A stretch of DNA of 30,988 bases from NCBI GenBank assembly GCA_011620505.1, contig WOZA01000090.1, positions 1 through 30,988 of the forward strand, written 5' to 3'. Under the pieces are notes generated by a model. It ran no database searches. It was not told the origin of the DNA and saw only the letters and a program-made list of their open reading frames with translations. This DNA is from Anaerolineaceae bacterium. Its GTDB lineage: Bacteria > Chloroflexota > Anaerolineae > Anaerolineales > Anaerolineaceae. Of the stretch, positions 1 through 7,797 are shown piece by piece (the stretch's first letter is position 1; the number at the start of each line of letters is the position of its first letter). Position numbers and translations under genes: made by a program.

Positions 1-707
1 ATTCTCGCATGGGCATAAGGTGATCTTAGAACCTTCGCGATCAGTGTACCCGGCAATTGCAGATCTGCAGTGAAAGCGGGTTTTCCCTGTGCGAGCTTGG
101 CGGCATCCACCTTTACCTCAGATTTGCCGATGATTTCAGTTTCCGGAATTGCGTCCACCGCGAACATTTCGGGTTCGTACGCCTGGGCGTTCAGTTCACT
201 CTCAGCGGAGGTTTTTCTGTTTTGCCTGATATCCGCAGCGGCTTTCAGAACCGCCTGGACGGGCTTCACATAGGCGGTACAGCGGCATAACACTCCAGAC
301 AAAGCCTCTCTTACCTCGGCTTCGCTTGGATCCGGATTCTGACGCAACAAAGCCTTGGCTGCAAGGATCATAGCCGGTGTGCAGTATCCGCATTGAATCG
401 AGCCACTTTCGATAAAGGCTTTCTGGATCGGGTCATAACCTTCGGTCTTCTTCCAGCCCTGCTGGGGATGCTGACCGAATTGCTCAAGCGTCTCCAGGCT
501 GTGCCCCTGTGCCTGTACTGCCAGAAACATGCAGGCATTCACAGGCTCTCCGTCCATCAGGACCGTACATGCGCCGCACTCCCCACGAACACATCCACCG
601 GATTTCACGCTCAGAAGTCCCAAACGTCTCAATACTTCCAGCAGACTTTCGGTTGGCTGGCATTCAGTTTCATACGTTCTGTCGTTGATCAGGAGGTAGA
701 GTTTCAT
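1..707 (-). CDS. xdhD: XdhD-like molybdenum hydroxylase, fused [2Fe-2S] and molybdopterin domains (3' end outside window)
   Basis: Read directly by reverse translation: 235 codons from ATG at 707 run off the window edge without a stop. Residues 1-155 are a xanthine-dehydrogenase-type iron-sulfur module. C39, C44, C47 and C59 form the plant-ferredoxin-type cluster; C106, C109, C141 and C143 form the second cluster (QCGYC ... LCRC). After a linker (about 156-190) the chain continues into the start of the molybdopterin subunit (residues about 190-235, ending LRSPYAHAR), so the small and large subunits are one polypeptide, as in E. coli XdhD. The family hydroxylates purines or other N-heterocycles using a Mo cofactor, passing electrons through the clusters to FAD. 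The start overlaps the upstream FAD-subunit stop (ATGA), with AGGAGG just before it. The usual CRCTGY motif reads CRCTAY. The active-site region and true substrate lie outside the window. Family assignment is strong; the XdhD subtype rests on the fusion plus neighbours. Confidence 0.85.
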   Translation of the reverse strand, partial: MKLYLLINDRTYETECQPTESLLEVLRRLGLLSVKSGGCVRGECGACTVLMDGEPVNACMFLAVQAQGHSLETLEQFGQHPQQGWKKTEGYDPIQKAFIESGSIQCGYCTPAMILAAKALLRQNPDPSEAEVREALSGVLCRCTAYVKPVQAVLKAAADIRQNRKTSAESELNAQAYEPEMFAVDAIPETEIIGKSEVKVDAAKLAQGKPAFTADLQLPGTLIAKVLRSPYAHAR

Positions 708-1480
708 AATTCCTCCTTTGTGTAAGAGTCTTGCCAAAGCTTCTGCAGGCACCGTGAAAGTAAAACTGCCGCGACTTCCTGCCGATATTCTGCTCCTGCC
801 CATTCATCGCTGACATCACTGAAAAGATGCCGGATCGTGGCCTGACCGTCGTCATCGCTGTTATATATGTCGAACTCAGCCCACATTGCCTCCGCCCCTC
901 CACAAGCTATGTGAATTCGGGCGTCTGACCGTCTTGAAGCTGCCACAGCAACAACCGGCTGATCCTTTGGACTTCGCCCCACAGAAGCGAACGCCAGCGA
1001 GATTGGGTTGGGGATTCGGATTGCTTCGATGAAGTCATCTGCCAATTTGACCTTAAGCGCGGGTGAATAAGTTTGAACATCCTCATCTCCGCCAAGTCGG
1101 TATTCTGTTTCCATGGCGTTCAGGCATAGTTGCACAACCGATCGACCGTTACTGGATTTGATGTAATTGGTTAGACTCAAACTGTTGCGTAAGTTGACGC
1201 CCGCTTCGATTGATATAGCTTCTTGCATATCGCCAGATTCCAGAGCGTTACCAAGTTGCTGTAGATTGACCAAACCTCCGAGAATGATGGCATCGTCTGC
1301 AAATTCCACCTGGTCGAGATCAAGCTCCTGCAAATCAATCAGAATGGCTGGATTTCCTTTTACTTTGGCGTGATAATCCCCGCCAGCCAGGTACATGATT
1401 CGGCCTGCGAATTCCTGTTGCAGGCTTTCCAACTCATCCCAGCTGACAGGGCGGGCATACGTTAATTCAGGTTTAGTCAT
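704..1480 (-). CDS. ygfM: YgfM-like FAD-binding subunit of molybdenum hydroxylase
   Basis: 258 residues, close to E. coli YgfM as I recall it and shorter than typical CoxM/XdhB subunits (about 290). It should carry FAD and accept electrons from the iron-sulfur module encoded immediately downstream. The first FAD motif is visible as LAGGDYHAKV (about 31-40), followed by an IDLQELDLD stretch that resembles YgfM. The second family motif, normally TIGGN/TIGGE after an RN pair, is replaced by SLTNY (about 102-106). The C-terminal lobe keeps IRIP and VAVAA. The 3' end overlaps the XdhD-like start by 4 bp and the 5' end overlaps the thioesterase by 8 bp, so it is translationally coupled on both sides. 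It may still bind FAD weakly or serve mainly as a structural subunit. Family call is good; YgfM orthology is inferred from length, local similarity and context. Confidence 0.75.
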   Translation of the reverse strand: MTKPELTYARPVSWDELESLQQEFAGRIMYLAGGDYHAKVKGNPAILIDLQELDLDQVEFADDAIILGGLVNLQQLGNALESGDMQEAISIEAGVNLRNSLSLTNYIKSSNGRSVVQLCLNAMETEYRLGGDEDVQTYSPALKVKLADDFIEAIRIPNPISLAFASVGRSPKDQPVVAVAASRRSDARIHIACGGAEAMWAEFDIYNSDDDGQATIRHLFSDVSDEWAGAEYRQEVAAVLLSRCLQKLWQDSYTKEEL

Positions 1481-1937
1481 CTGTATACACCTTCCAACCC
1501 AACAAATCCGGGTCTGTGCCGTGGATAAAATCCTCGGCTACATCGACAAAAACAGCGTCTGCTTCTGCCAGGAGTTCTCCATCCAGGTTACGGATCTCGC
1601 CGTATGCATGAGAGACTTTTCCACGTTTCTTCAACAGTCTGCCAGTAACTTTTAGCAACTGATTTGTGGGCACTGGCTTCCTGTACTTCACCGTTAACTG
1701 GCTCGTAACTGTAAAGCGGTTAGGCTGATCCCCTGTTACAGCCCGGCCTGCAGCTTCATCCATCATTGCCACGATGTTCCCGCCATGCACCATGCCAGGG
1801 TAACCAGCATAAGCTTCCGGAACCACGACTTCGGAGATTACTTCGCCGTTATCCTGCAGGAAAAACGTCATACGCAGCGATACCGGATTTTCCCGACCGC
1901 AAACATAGCAACTTCGACTGCTTGGTAATTGTTTCAT
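1473..1937 (-). CDS. PaaI-type hot-dog fold acyl-CoA thioesterase
   Basis: 154 residues with the diagnostic hot-dog motif VHGGNIVAMMDEAAG at about 50-64, where HGG begins the central helix and the following Asp/Glu is the usual catalytic acid in this family. An N-terminal CYVCGREN segment (about 10-17, CxxCG) is typical of a PaaI-like subgroup. The predicted role is hydrolysis of an acyl-CoA thioester in the cytoplasm; the acyl group cannot be read from sequence. It starts one base inside the stop of the luciferase-like gene (TAATG) and overlaps the FAD subunit by 8 bp, so it belongs to the same operon. Together with mutase and epimerase genes upstream it suggests the operon handles CoA intermediates. 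Fold call is firm; substrate unknown. Confidence 0.8.
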   Translation of the reverse strand: MKQLPSSRSCYVCGRENPVSLRMTFFLQDNGEVISEVVVPEAYAGYPGMVHGGNIVAMMDEAAGRAVTGDQPNRFTVTSQLTVKYRKPVPTNQLLKVTGRLLKKRGKVSHAYGEIRNLDGELLAEADAVFVDVAEDFIHGTDPDLLGWKVYTDD

Positions 1938-2938
1938 TAAGCCTCTGACGTAAATGTATCGATCAGCAGCTTGGTGTTGCCGCCAACACCATAGAGGATC
2001 GGGGTGGTGCAGCCGTGATTAATATATTCCTGGACTTTCGCTTTCGCCTCAGAAGGCGTGCCGCTGGCTGTGATGCGATGGATCAGGTCCTCCGGTATCA
2101 AATGCTTGGCTGCCTGGATTTGCTCGTGGGTGGCCGGCCAGCCAAGAATTGACTGGATTTTCTCAACGATGTCCATCGAAACACCGGAAGCCTTGGCAAT
2201 ATGGGGCTGTTGGGCCAGGTATTGGGTGAGCAGTTCACGCGTGCTGTCAATTGCTACATCATGATCTTCGTCGACTGAACAAACAATCAATTGAGGGCGA
2301 TCAAAATCTTCCAGCTTGCGTCCTGAAGCTTTCAGACCTTTTTCGAGCTGTTCGATCGCTTCGTCGTTGTACTCAACCGGAACACAATAATTCAGGATAA
2401 TTCCATCTGCAATCCGACCGGTCATTTCGATCATTTTTCCACCGGTAGCTCCAATGTAGATCGGAACATTACGGGGCTCACGTCGTCCGTGCACCACATC
2501 CAGCTCAATCTCGTGCACCCGGACAAATTCGCCTTCAAAGCTGACACGTTCCATATTCAGCAGGCGGCGCAGGACAGTTACTGTTTCTTCCATTGCCTTG
2601 AGGGGTTTGCTGCGATCGATGCCGACGTTCTTTGCCAACGGATCCCACCAGGCGCCAATGCCACAAATGATGCGGTTTGGAGCCAGGTCATCCAGAGTCA
2701 GGAAGGTTGAAGCCAGTAATCCGATATTGCGCGTCCAGTTATTGATAACAGCTGAGCCTATCTTGATGCGCTCCGTAACAGCTGCATAAGCAGCCATCGG
2801 CACGATTGCATCGCGCACAAGACGGCTTTCTGCTTGCCAAACGCTGTCCATTCCCTTTTCTTCAGCATAGCGGACAATATCCAGTCCATCACGCAAGTCG
2901 TGTGCGTCCTGCAGATAAAGAGCGTTTTTTTGAGTCAT
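1937..2938 (-). CDS. Luciferase-like (LLM) oxidoreductase, probably F420-dependent, Mer-like
   Basis: 333 residues of TIM-barrel luciferase-like type. Visible family features are the AEEKGMDSVW segment (about 25-34), the conserved IKIGSAVIN strand (about 59-67), the NRIICGIGAWWDP loop (about 88-100) and the VPIYIGATG motif (about 159-167), as in F420-dependent methylenetetrahydromethanopterin reductase-like and glucose-6-phosphate dehydrogenase-like enzymes. These transfer hydride between F420 and an organic substrate. Context strongly favours F420 over FMN: it follows cofC by a 4-bp overlap, within a run of cofE, cofD and cofC plus the F420 reductase. No folate or methanopterin genes are visible, so the substrate is unknown. 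It could instead be an FMN enzyme of the same fold. Confidence 0.75.
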   Translation of the reverse strand: MTQKNALYLQDAHDLRDGLDIVRYAEEKGMDSVWQAESRLVRDAIVPMAAYAAVTERIKIGSAVINNWTRNIGLLASTFLTLDDLAPNRIICGIGAWWDPLAKNVGIDRSKPLKAMEETVTVLRRLLNMERVSFEGEFVRVHEIELDVVHGRREPRNVPIYIGATGGKMIEMTGRIADGIILNYCVPVEYNDEAIEQLEKGLKASGRKLEDFDRPQLIVCSVDEDHDVAIDSTRELLTQYLAQQPHIAKASGVSMDIVEKIQSILGWPATHEQIQAAKHLIPEDLIHRITASGTPSEAKAKVQEYINHGCTTPILYGVGGNTKLLIDTFTSEA

Positions 2939-3576
2939 GGTGAGATTTCCTTTCTAAGTTGGCTCAATCGTGTTATTTCGGTTTGTGTGTTAATAATACG
3001 ATATAACTCCAGGGAAGTATCAAGATCCCACTGGATATTTTCATTCAGGTAGACAACTAATTCCGCGTTTTTCTCCAAAGCCTGCCGCGTATGCTTGCGA
3101 AAAGAACCAGATCCAAAACATGGTTCAATAAGTTCCGGTTCACTTAACAGTAACGCATTCGTACCAGACTGGAAATGGTCAGGCACGATCACCAGCTGCC
3201 GTTTTCCATCTGCCAGGTTGATCAAATTTTCCAGATCTTTTGATGTCATGAGAGGCAGGTCACTGGGAAGGATCAAGATCCGGCCACTGCCGTGGTGGCA
3301 GATATACTCCTGGGCTTGCCTAATCGCCGAATTGAGCGTGCTGGGGTCGTCCTCAAGTAGTGCCACGCCTCCATAGGCTATGCACCGCGCCAGAGCATGT
3401 TCTTCCCTGGAAACAACCAGTATCCTGTCAATTCGGGATGATTCCTGTATTTTTGTAAAAGTGCTTTCAAACAATTGCTGATTGAGTTCTTCCAATTCTG
3501 CTTCAGAAAACAAGTGCCGCAGCCTTGATTTGCCTACAGAATACTTCTTCACAGGTAAGACCGCCCACGTGATCAT
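2935..3576 (-). CDS. cofC: CofC/FbiD, phospholactate or PEP guanylyltransferase of F420 synthesis
   Basis: 213 residues, normal length. It activates the three-carbon acid phosphate (2-phospholactate in archaea, phosphoenolpyruvate in many bacteria) with GTP for transfer to FO. The N-terminal AVLPVKKYSVGKSRL stretch (5-19) is the nucleotidyltransferase signature of this family. LPSDLPL (about 103-109) supplies the metal-binding acidic residue, and PDHFQSGTNALLL (about 131-143) matches the family's substrate loop. It overlaps cofD (ATGA) upstream and the LLM gene downstream. The cofactor precursor genes for FO (cofG/cofH or fbiC) are not in the window. Whether the enzyme uses phospholactate or PEP cannot be decided here. 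Confidence 0.9.
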   Translation of the reverse strand: MITWAVLPVKKYSVGKSRLRHLFSEAELEELNQQLFESTFTKIQESSRIDRILVVSREEHALARCIAYGGVALLEDDPSTLNSAIRQAQEYICHHGSGRILILPSDLPLMTSKDLENLINLADGKRQLVIVPDHFQSGTNALLLSEPELIEPCFGSGSFRKHTRQALEKNAELVVYLNENIQWDLDTSLELYRIINTQTEITRLSQLRKEISP

Positions 3577-4547
3577 CTGCCTTGAAGAATCCTCGCTCCA
3601 AGTGAGATCACAGCTTTTGCCAGGGCGATTTTGTCGGCATCATCCGTCATAATTGTCTGAAAAGGTTCAGTTATTATAGCCGAGGCTTGCCATTTTTCCG
3701 CATCTTCCAAATCGAGATTGTCAAAAATGAACCCATCCAGAATGCCTTCGTAATGCTGCCGCACAGCCTGAGCTGACGGTTTAATTCCAAGATCGTTGAA
3801 CATCTTCGCTGCCGGACCCTTCAAAGCGCTGCCCTGGATAATGGGTGATACCGCCACAACCAGCTTTTGCTGAAGCGCGTCCCGCACACCCCCCAACGCC
3901 AGGATCGGGTCGATGCTCACCCAGGGGTTTGAAGGTGCAATAACGATCAAATCAGCCTCGTTTAGAGCCTGGATTACTAATTCACTTCCCGCAATCGCTC
4001 TGTTCCCCAACAAGGCAATTTCAGCGATTTCTGGCTGGCATTTCAACCGGACAAAGTAATCCTGGAAACCCAGCCACTCTCCCTCCTTGGTTTTGATTAG
4101 AGTCGGAGCAGGTTCATCGCACATTGGTAGTACGTGGGAATGGATACCGAAAATCTCACAAAAATGCGCGGTTATCTCAGTGAGAGTTTTCCCCTCATTC
4201 AAAAGCCGCTGCCGCTCCAGGTGCCATGCCAGATCCCTGTCACCCAGGGCGAACCAATCAGGAGCCCCAATCCTGCGTAATTCTTCAAGCACCTGCCAGC
4301 TTTCATCCTTGCGTCCCCAACCACGCAGGGGATCTGCCGACCCAGCCAGCGCATAACAAACGGAATCGAGATCAGGAGAAATGTGCAGACCAAAATGAGT
4401 GAAATCATCTCCTGTATTTACTATCGCTGTCAAACGGCCAGGTTGCAGCACTTTATCCAGGCCCACCAGCAGCTTCGCCCCACCCACACCGCCAGCCAAT
4501 GCAGTCACCTTGAGATTTTTGAAGGCTGTTTCAAACTTTGGGATCAT
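3573..4547 (-). CDS. cofD: CofD, 2-phospho-L-lactate (or PEP) transferase of F420 synthesis
   Basis: 324 residues. It joins the guanylylated three-carbon unit made by CofC to FO, giving F420-0 or dehydro-F420-0. Family hallmarks are GGVGGAKL at 19-26 and VNTGDD at 43-48 for phosphate and FO binding, SPDLDSVCYALAG (about 57-69), the W-x-LGDRD-type segment at about 98-104, and IAPSNPWVSIDPIL (about 203-216). It has 4-bp overlaps with both cofE and cofC. The order cofE-cofD-cofC in one transcript gives the complete FO-to-F420 tail pathway apart from FO synthase. There is nothing unusual in the sequence. Confidence 0.93.
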   Translation of the reverse strand: MIPKFETAFKNLKVTALAGGVGGAKLLVGLDKVLQPGRLTAIVNTGDDFTHFGLHISPDLDSVCYALAGSADPLRGWGRKDESWQVLEELRRIGAPDWFALGDRDLAWHLERQRLLNEGKTLTEITAHFCEIFGIHSHVLPMCDEPAPTLIKTKEGEWLGFQDYFVRLKCQPEIAEIALLGNRAIAGSELVIQALNEADLIVIAPSNPWVSIDPILALGGVRDALQQKLVVAVSPIIQGSALKGPAAKMFNDLGIKPSAQAVRQHYEGILDGFIFDNLDLEDAEKWQASAIITEPFQTIMTDDADKIALAKAVISLGARILQGR

Positions 4548-5323
4548 CGGAAGAGGTCGCGCTCCTTTTTTCGGATCAACTCTTGCGCGTTACCTTCCCT
4601 GAGTGGATATGGGAAGCCCCTTGCCAAAACAACAGGCGTACTTTCACTTGCCTGTCCCATCATCAAGGAGGCCCCTGCCGCCAATTCATCGGCTGTCGCG
4701 ATGGTTGTGACGCGCAGTTTGTAGTGGTACATGTCTTCCTCACCGCGCATATCGAGCAGCGCCGGTAAGCCGGAGGCACCGATGGTTGTACCCACCACTC
4801 CGTTGCGCCAGGCACGACCGTGTGAATCGATGATAAGGACGCCCAATCTTGCTCCACTCATCACTTCCAGGTCCGCGCGGATCATTGCGGCCGAAAGATC
4901 AGAATCCTCGGGCAGGAGCAACACCCAGTCCTCGTCATTTCCCCAATTGCCTTTCACGTTGGAGTGATCTATCCCGGCATTGGCACAAATGAAACCAGAT
5001 TTGTGTTCAACGATGATTGTTCCCGGTCGGGTGCGTAAAACTTCATTGCTTTCCTGCAGGATCAACTCAACCAGTTCAGGTCGTTTTCCGAGATACTCTG
5101 CCAGTTCAAGCGCCTTTGCCGAAGGCTGGACAGTGGTCAGGTTCACCAGCCGACCTTCTGATTTTGAGACAATTTTTTGAGCGAGGATCAGAATATCTCC
5201 GTCCTGCAAAAAGAGCCCATTATCCACAATGGCCGCAAAAATAATTTCTGGTAGGAAATCTCCAGCTCTAATTTGAGGTATCCCTTGCAAAGCAAAGTAT
5301 GTTAGTTGTTTAGGCAGCGTCAT
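4544..5323 (-). CDS. cofE: CofE, coenzyme F420-0:L-glutamate ligase
   Basis: 259 residues, the stand-alone CofE length, without the C-terminal nitroreductase-like domain found in mycobacterial FbiB. It adds glutamates to F420-0 with GTP. Visible motifs are LAQKIVSKSEGR (47-58), ICANAGIDHSNV (about 111-122), and DSHGRAWRNGVVGTTIGASG (about 165-184). If the organism uses PEP-derived dehydro-F420-0, a separate reductase would be needed elsewhere because no fused FbiB-like domain is present. It overlaps the F420 reductase gene by 14 bp at its 5' end and cofD by 4 bp at its 3' end. Confidence 0.93.
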   Translation of the reverse strand: MTLPKQLTYFALQGIPQIRAGDFLPEIIFAAIVDNGLFLQDGDILILAQKIVSKSEGRLVNLTTVQPSAKALELAEYLGKRPELVELILQESNEVLRTRPGTIIVEHKSGFICANAGIDHSNVKGNWGNDEDWVLLLPEDSDLSAAMIRADLEVMSGARLGVLIIDSHGRAWRNGVVGTTIGASGLPALLDMRGEEDMYHYKLRVTTIATADELAAGASLMMGQASESTPVVLARGFPYPLREGNAQELIRKKERDLFR

Positions 5324-5975
5324 TGATTCCTGTGATGCGTATACCGGAAGATGGGACTTTGTACTTCAGATTCAAGCCGATCAGGATGGATGTCAGCCCT
5401 TCCACGACCACTGCATTCTGAATGACACCTGCGTCCCAGGCTTTGAGGCCAATGTCTTTTGCTAAACCAATGACAACTTCGCGCGCAGCTTGATCACCGC
5501 CCGCCACCAGAACATCACATTCGATTTCTTTGTCAGAGAGCAAGTGTTCAAAAGAAATTGTTTGGAATGCTGCCACCACCTTCACATCATCTCCCAGGAT
5601 CGCCTGGGCTTGTTGGGCTGCGCTGCCTTCCGCGGGCATTTGCACGCGGGTAACCTTCGGAGGTACGAGCGGCACGACTACATCAATCATGATCTTCCCT
5701 TGAAGTTCTTCTTTGAGTCCTTCAAGTGTCGATCGATGCGCTGCAAAAGGAACAGTCAGGACGGCGATATCACATGCCCGGACCGCTTTGTCATTGGTAG
5801 TACCGCTGACATCGCCTTCACCATGCAGCCTTGCTTTCAGCTCTTCAACCGCTGCCAGCGCTTTTTCTTCGCTGCGCGATCCGATGATGATCTTGTGCCC
5901 GGCTTTAGCCCAGCGGTAACCCAGTCCGCGTCCTTCGCGTCCGGTTCCACCGATAATTCCGATTGTGTATGCCAT
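5310..5975 (-). CDS. npdG: NADPH-dependent F420 reductase (Fno/NpdG)
   Basis: 221 residues. The N-terminal Rossmann motif GIIGGTGREGRGLGYRWA (6-23) followed by GSRS (32-35) is characteristic of F420:NADP oxidoreductase. The Arg after the second strand fits NADP binding. Further family features are LTVPFAAH (about 73-80), IMIDVVVPL (about 95-103) and AFQTISFE (about 136-143). The enzyme equilibrates NADPH with reduced F420 and would supply F420H2 to enzymes such as the luciferase-like protein encoded downstream. It sits 11 bp after ssnA and overlaps cofE by 14 bp, coupling F420 reduction with its synthesis. Confidence 0.92.
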   Translation of the reverse strand: MAYTIGIIGGTGREGRGLGYRWAKAGHKIIIGSRSEEKALAAVEELKARLHGEGDVSGTTNDKAVRACDIAVLTVPFAAHRSTLEGLKEELQGKIMIDVVVPLVPPKVTRVQMPAEGSAAQQAQAILGDDVKVVAAFQTISFEHLLSDKEIECDVLVAGGDQAAREVVIGLAKDIGLKAWDAGVIQNAVVVEGLTSILIGLNLKYKVPSSGIRITGINDAA

Positions 5976-5986
5976 CTACCTCTCCA

Positions 5987-7327
5987 TTAGTACGAATTCA
6001 CTCTATTCCAGCAGCGGGTTGCAGCTTCGCGTGCTTTGGCAGCAATTTCGGCTTCATCCAGCAACAACAGCTTGCGATCTTTCATCAAGAGTTTGCCACC
6101 AGCGATGGTGCTGGTTACCATCCCATCCCGGAAGCCAAACAGGATATGCCAGGGTAAGTTGCCAGCATGTAGCGGTGTGATCGGGTGATAATCCACCAGG
6201 ATCAAGTCAGCAGCCGCATCTTTTTCTATCTTACCTATGCGCAATCCGCCCCAAGTTTGAGTGGCAAGCCTTGAATTATTTTCGACCGCAATTTTAATGA
6301 CATCATATCCGTTCATCGCTCTTGGATCAGCCTGGTGGTCTTTTTGGATCAGGTAAGCAAAAAACCATTCCTGCCACATGGCATTCGAAAAACCATCATT
6401 ACCCAGGCAAACCTTCACACCCTGCTTCAGCATCTCCTCAACCGGAGCCACACCCACCGCGTTGTTCATGTTTGAGCGTGGTTGATGAGAAAGCCAGGTG
6501 CTGCTTTGCGCCAGCAGATCAATCTCCTGCGGACTGAGGTGCACGCCATGCGCAAGGATCGTCTTCTCTCCCAAGACACCGGCATCAGCAAATCGCTCCA
6601 CCACCCGCTTGCCATACTTGGTCAACGAATCTTCCTGGTCCACAATCCCCTCAGCCGCGTGGCTGTGAAATCCAACCCGACTATTGTTTTCTTCGACACA
6701 TTTTTCGAGCGTTTCATCGCTGAGTGTCAAACTGGCATGCAAACCAAAATGAGCTCTTAGCATCGGGCTGTAATTACCAGCCTCCACTCCACTGATGAAC
6801 CGGCTGTTCTCTCGTATACCTGCCAGGGCTTTCTCTTTGCCATCGCGATCCGTAACCTCATAGCAGAGCGATGCGCGCAAGCCGGACTCCATTACAGCGT
6901 CAGCTTCGATATCCAGCGACCCATCAATGCAGTTTGGCGAGGCGTGGTGATCAAAAAGAGTCGTACAGCCATACCTGGTGGCATCTGCCAACAGCGAAAG
7001 CGCTGAATACTTCACGCCTTCTTCATCAAGCCCTTTGTCGAGCTTCCACCACAGATTGGCGAGGATTTCCTGAAAATTTCGTGAGGGTTCGCCTGGTGTT
7101 GCCATTCCTCGTGAAAACGCCCCATAAAAGTGCGTATGGGCGCAGATCAGGCCTGGCATCACCATCTGCCCCTGCGCATCCAGTACTTCCTCCTCAGGGT
7201 GAGCAGCCTTTAGTTCAGTTTCATTCGCAATTTCCTGGATCAAACCATGCTGGATGAGGATAGCCTTGTCCTCGAGGATCTCGTTTGGGTCGCCCCAGGT
7301 CACAATTTTTCCGTTCGTGATGATCAT
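5987..7327 (-). CDS. ssnA: SsnA-type aminohydrolase (amidohydrolase superfamily)
   Basis: 446 residues with a full amidohydrolase barrel. HTHF (about 65-68) supplies the first two metal ligands, LFDHHASP (about 124-131) is a stretch shared with E. coli SsnA, HSHAAEG (about 222-228) and LAHGVHL (about 258-264) carry further His ligands, and LGNDGFSNAM (about 312-321) carries the catalytic Asp. The LANLWWKLDKGLDEE segment (about 89-103) also matches SsnA closely. SsnA is a putative purine or pterin-type deaminase/hydrolase found with selenium-dependent molybdenum hydroxylases; its reaction is not firmly settled to my knowledge. An AAGGA ribosome site precedes ATG. The 47-bp gap after mce is the largest inside this operon. 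Alternatives are guanine- or S-adenosylhomocysteine-deaminase-like enzymes, but the local similarity and the YgfM/XdhD-like genes favour SsnA. Confidence 0.82.
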   Translation of the reverse strand: MIITNGKIVTWGDPNEILEDKAILIQHGLIQEIANETELKAAHPEEEVLDAQGQMVMPGLICAHTHFYGAFSRGMATPGEPSRNFQEILANLWWKLDKGLDEEGVKYSALSLLADATRYGCTTLFDHHASPNCIDGSLDIEADAVMESGLRASLCYEVTDRDGKEKALAGIRENSRFISGVEAGNYSPMLRAHFGLHASLTLSDETLEKCVEENNSRVGFHSHAAEGIVDQEDSLTKYGKRVVERFADAGVLGEKTILAHGVHLSPQEIDLLAQSSTWLSHQPRSNMNNAVGVAPVEEMLKQGVKVCLGNDGFSNAMWQEWFFAYLIQKDHQADPRAMNGYDVIKIAVENNSRLATQTWGGLRIGKIEKDAAADLILVDYHPITPLHAGNLPWHILFGFRDGMVTSTIAGGKLLMKDRKLLLLDEAEIAAKAREAATRCWNRVNSY

Positions 7328-7374
7328 TGTTGTTCCTTTTCTCCGTTGGGCGGTACCACCCCAAAGATCAGAGA

Positions 7375-7788
7375 TTACTCTTCAGCAGTGATCTCGTAAA
7401 GCTCCACCAGCACACCACTGGCAGATTTTGGATGGATGAAGGCCGTTTTTCGTCCAGGGAGCACCTGTGGCGTTTCGTTGATCAACCGTACGCCTGCGTC
7501 CTTAAGCTCCTGCATCTTTGCTTCAATATCATCCACCTCGATACACAGATGGTGCAGGCCTTCACCCCGTTTTTCCAGGTAAGCAGCCATGCCCGAGTCT
7601 TCGGTGGTAGGTTGTACCAGCTCAATTTCACTATTACCAACCGGGAGAAACGCTACTTTGGAAGCCTGTGAAGGAACATCCTCCACGTGGTGCAGCTTGA
7701 GCCCCAAGGTAGTTTCCCAGAACTTGAGCGACTCATCGATGTCCCTTACGACGATAGCAACATGATTGATTTTTTTGATTTGACTCAT
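7375..7788 (-). CDS. mce: Methylmalonyl-CoA epimerase
   Basis: 137 residues, the normal size of this VOC-fold enzyme, which interconverts the R and S forms of methylmalonyl-CoA. The two beta-alpha-beta-beta-beta repeats begin at INHVAIVV (7-14) and GLHHLCIEV (77-85). H9, one of H79/H80 and E129 in VLVELYE are candidates for the divalent-metal ligands. The IELVQPTTEDS segment (55-65) is typical for the family. It lies 9 bp after the mutase subunit gene, so epimerase and mutase are co-made and act in sequence between propionyl-CoA and succinyl-CoA. Confidence 0.92.
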   Translation of the reverse strand: MSQIKKINHVAIVVRDIDESLKFWETTLGLKLHHVEDVPSQASKVAFLPVGNSEIELVQPTTEDSGMAAYLEKRGEGLHHLCIEVDDIEAKMQELKDAGVRLINETPQVLPGRKTAFIHPKSASGVLVELYEITAEE

Positions 7789-7797
7789 TGATTCTCC

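Noticed and set aside
7328..7374. GGTGGTACCGCCC on the minus strand before ssnA looks like a T-box core.
   Set aside because: There is no stem I, specifier loop, terminator or room for a leader in a 47-base intra-operon gap. It is a simple GGTACC-centred palindrome.
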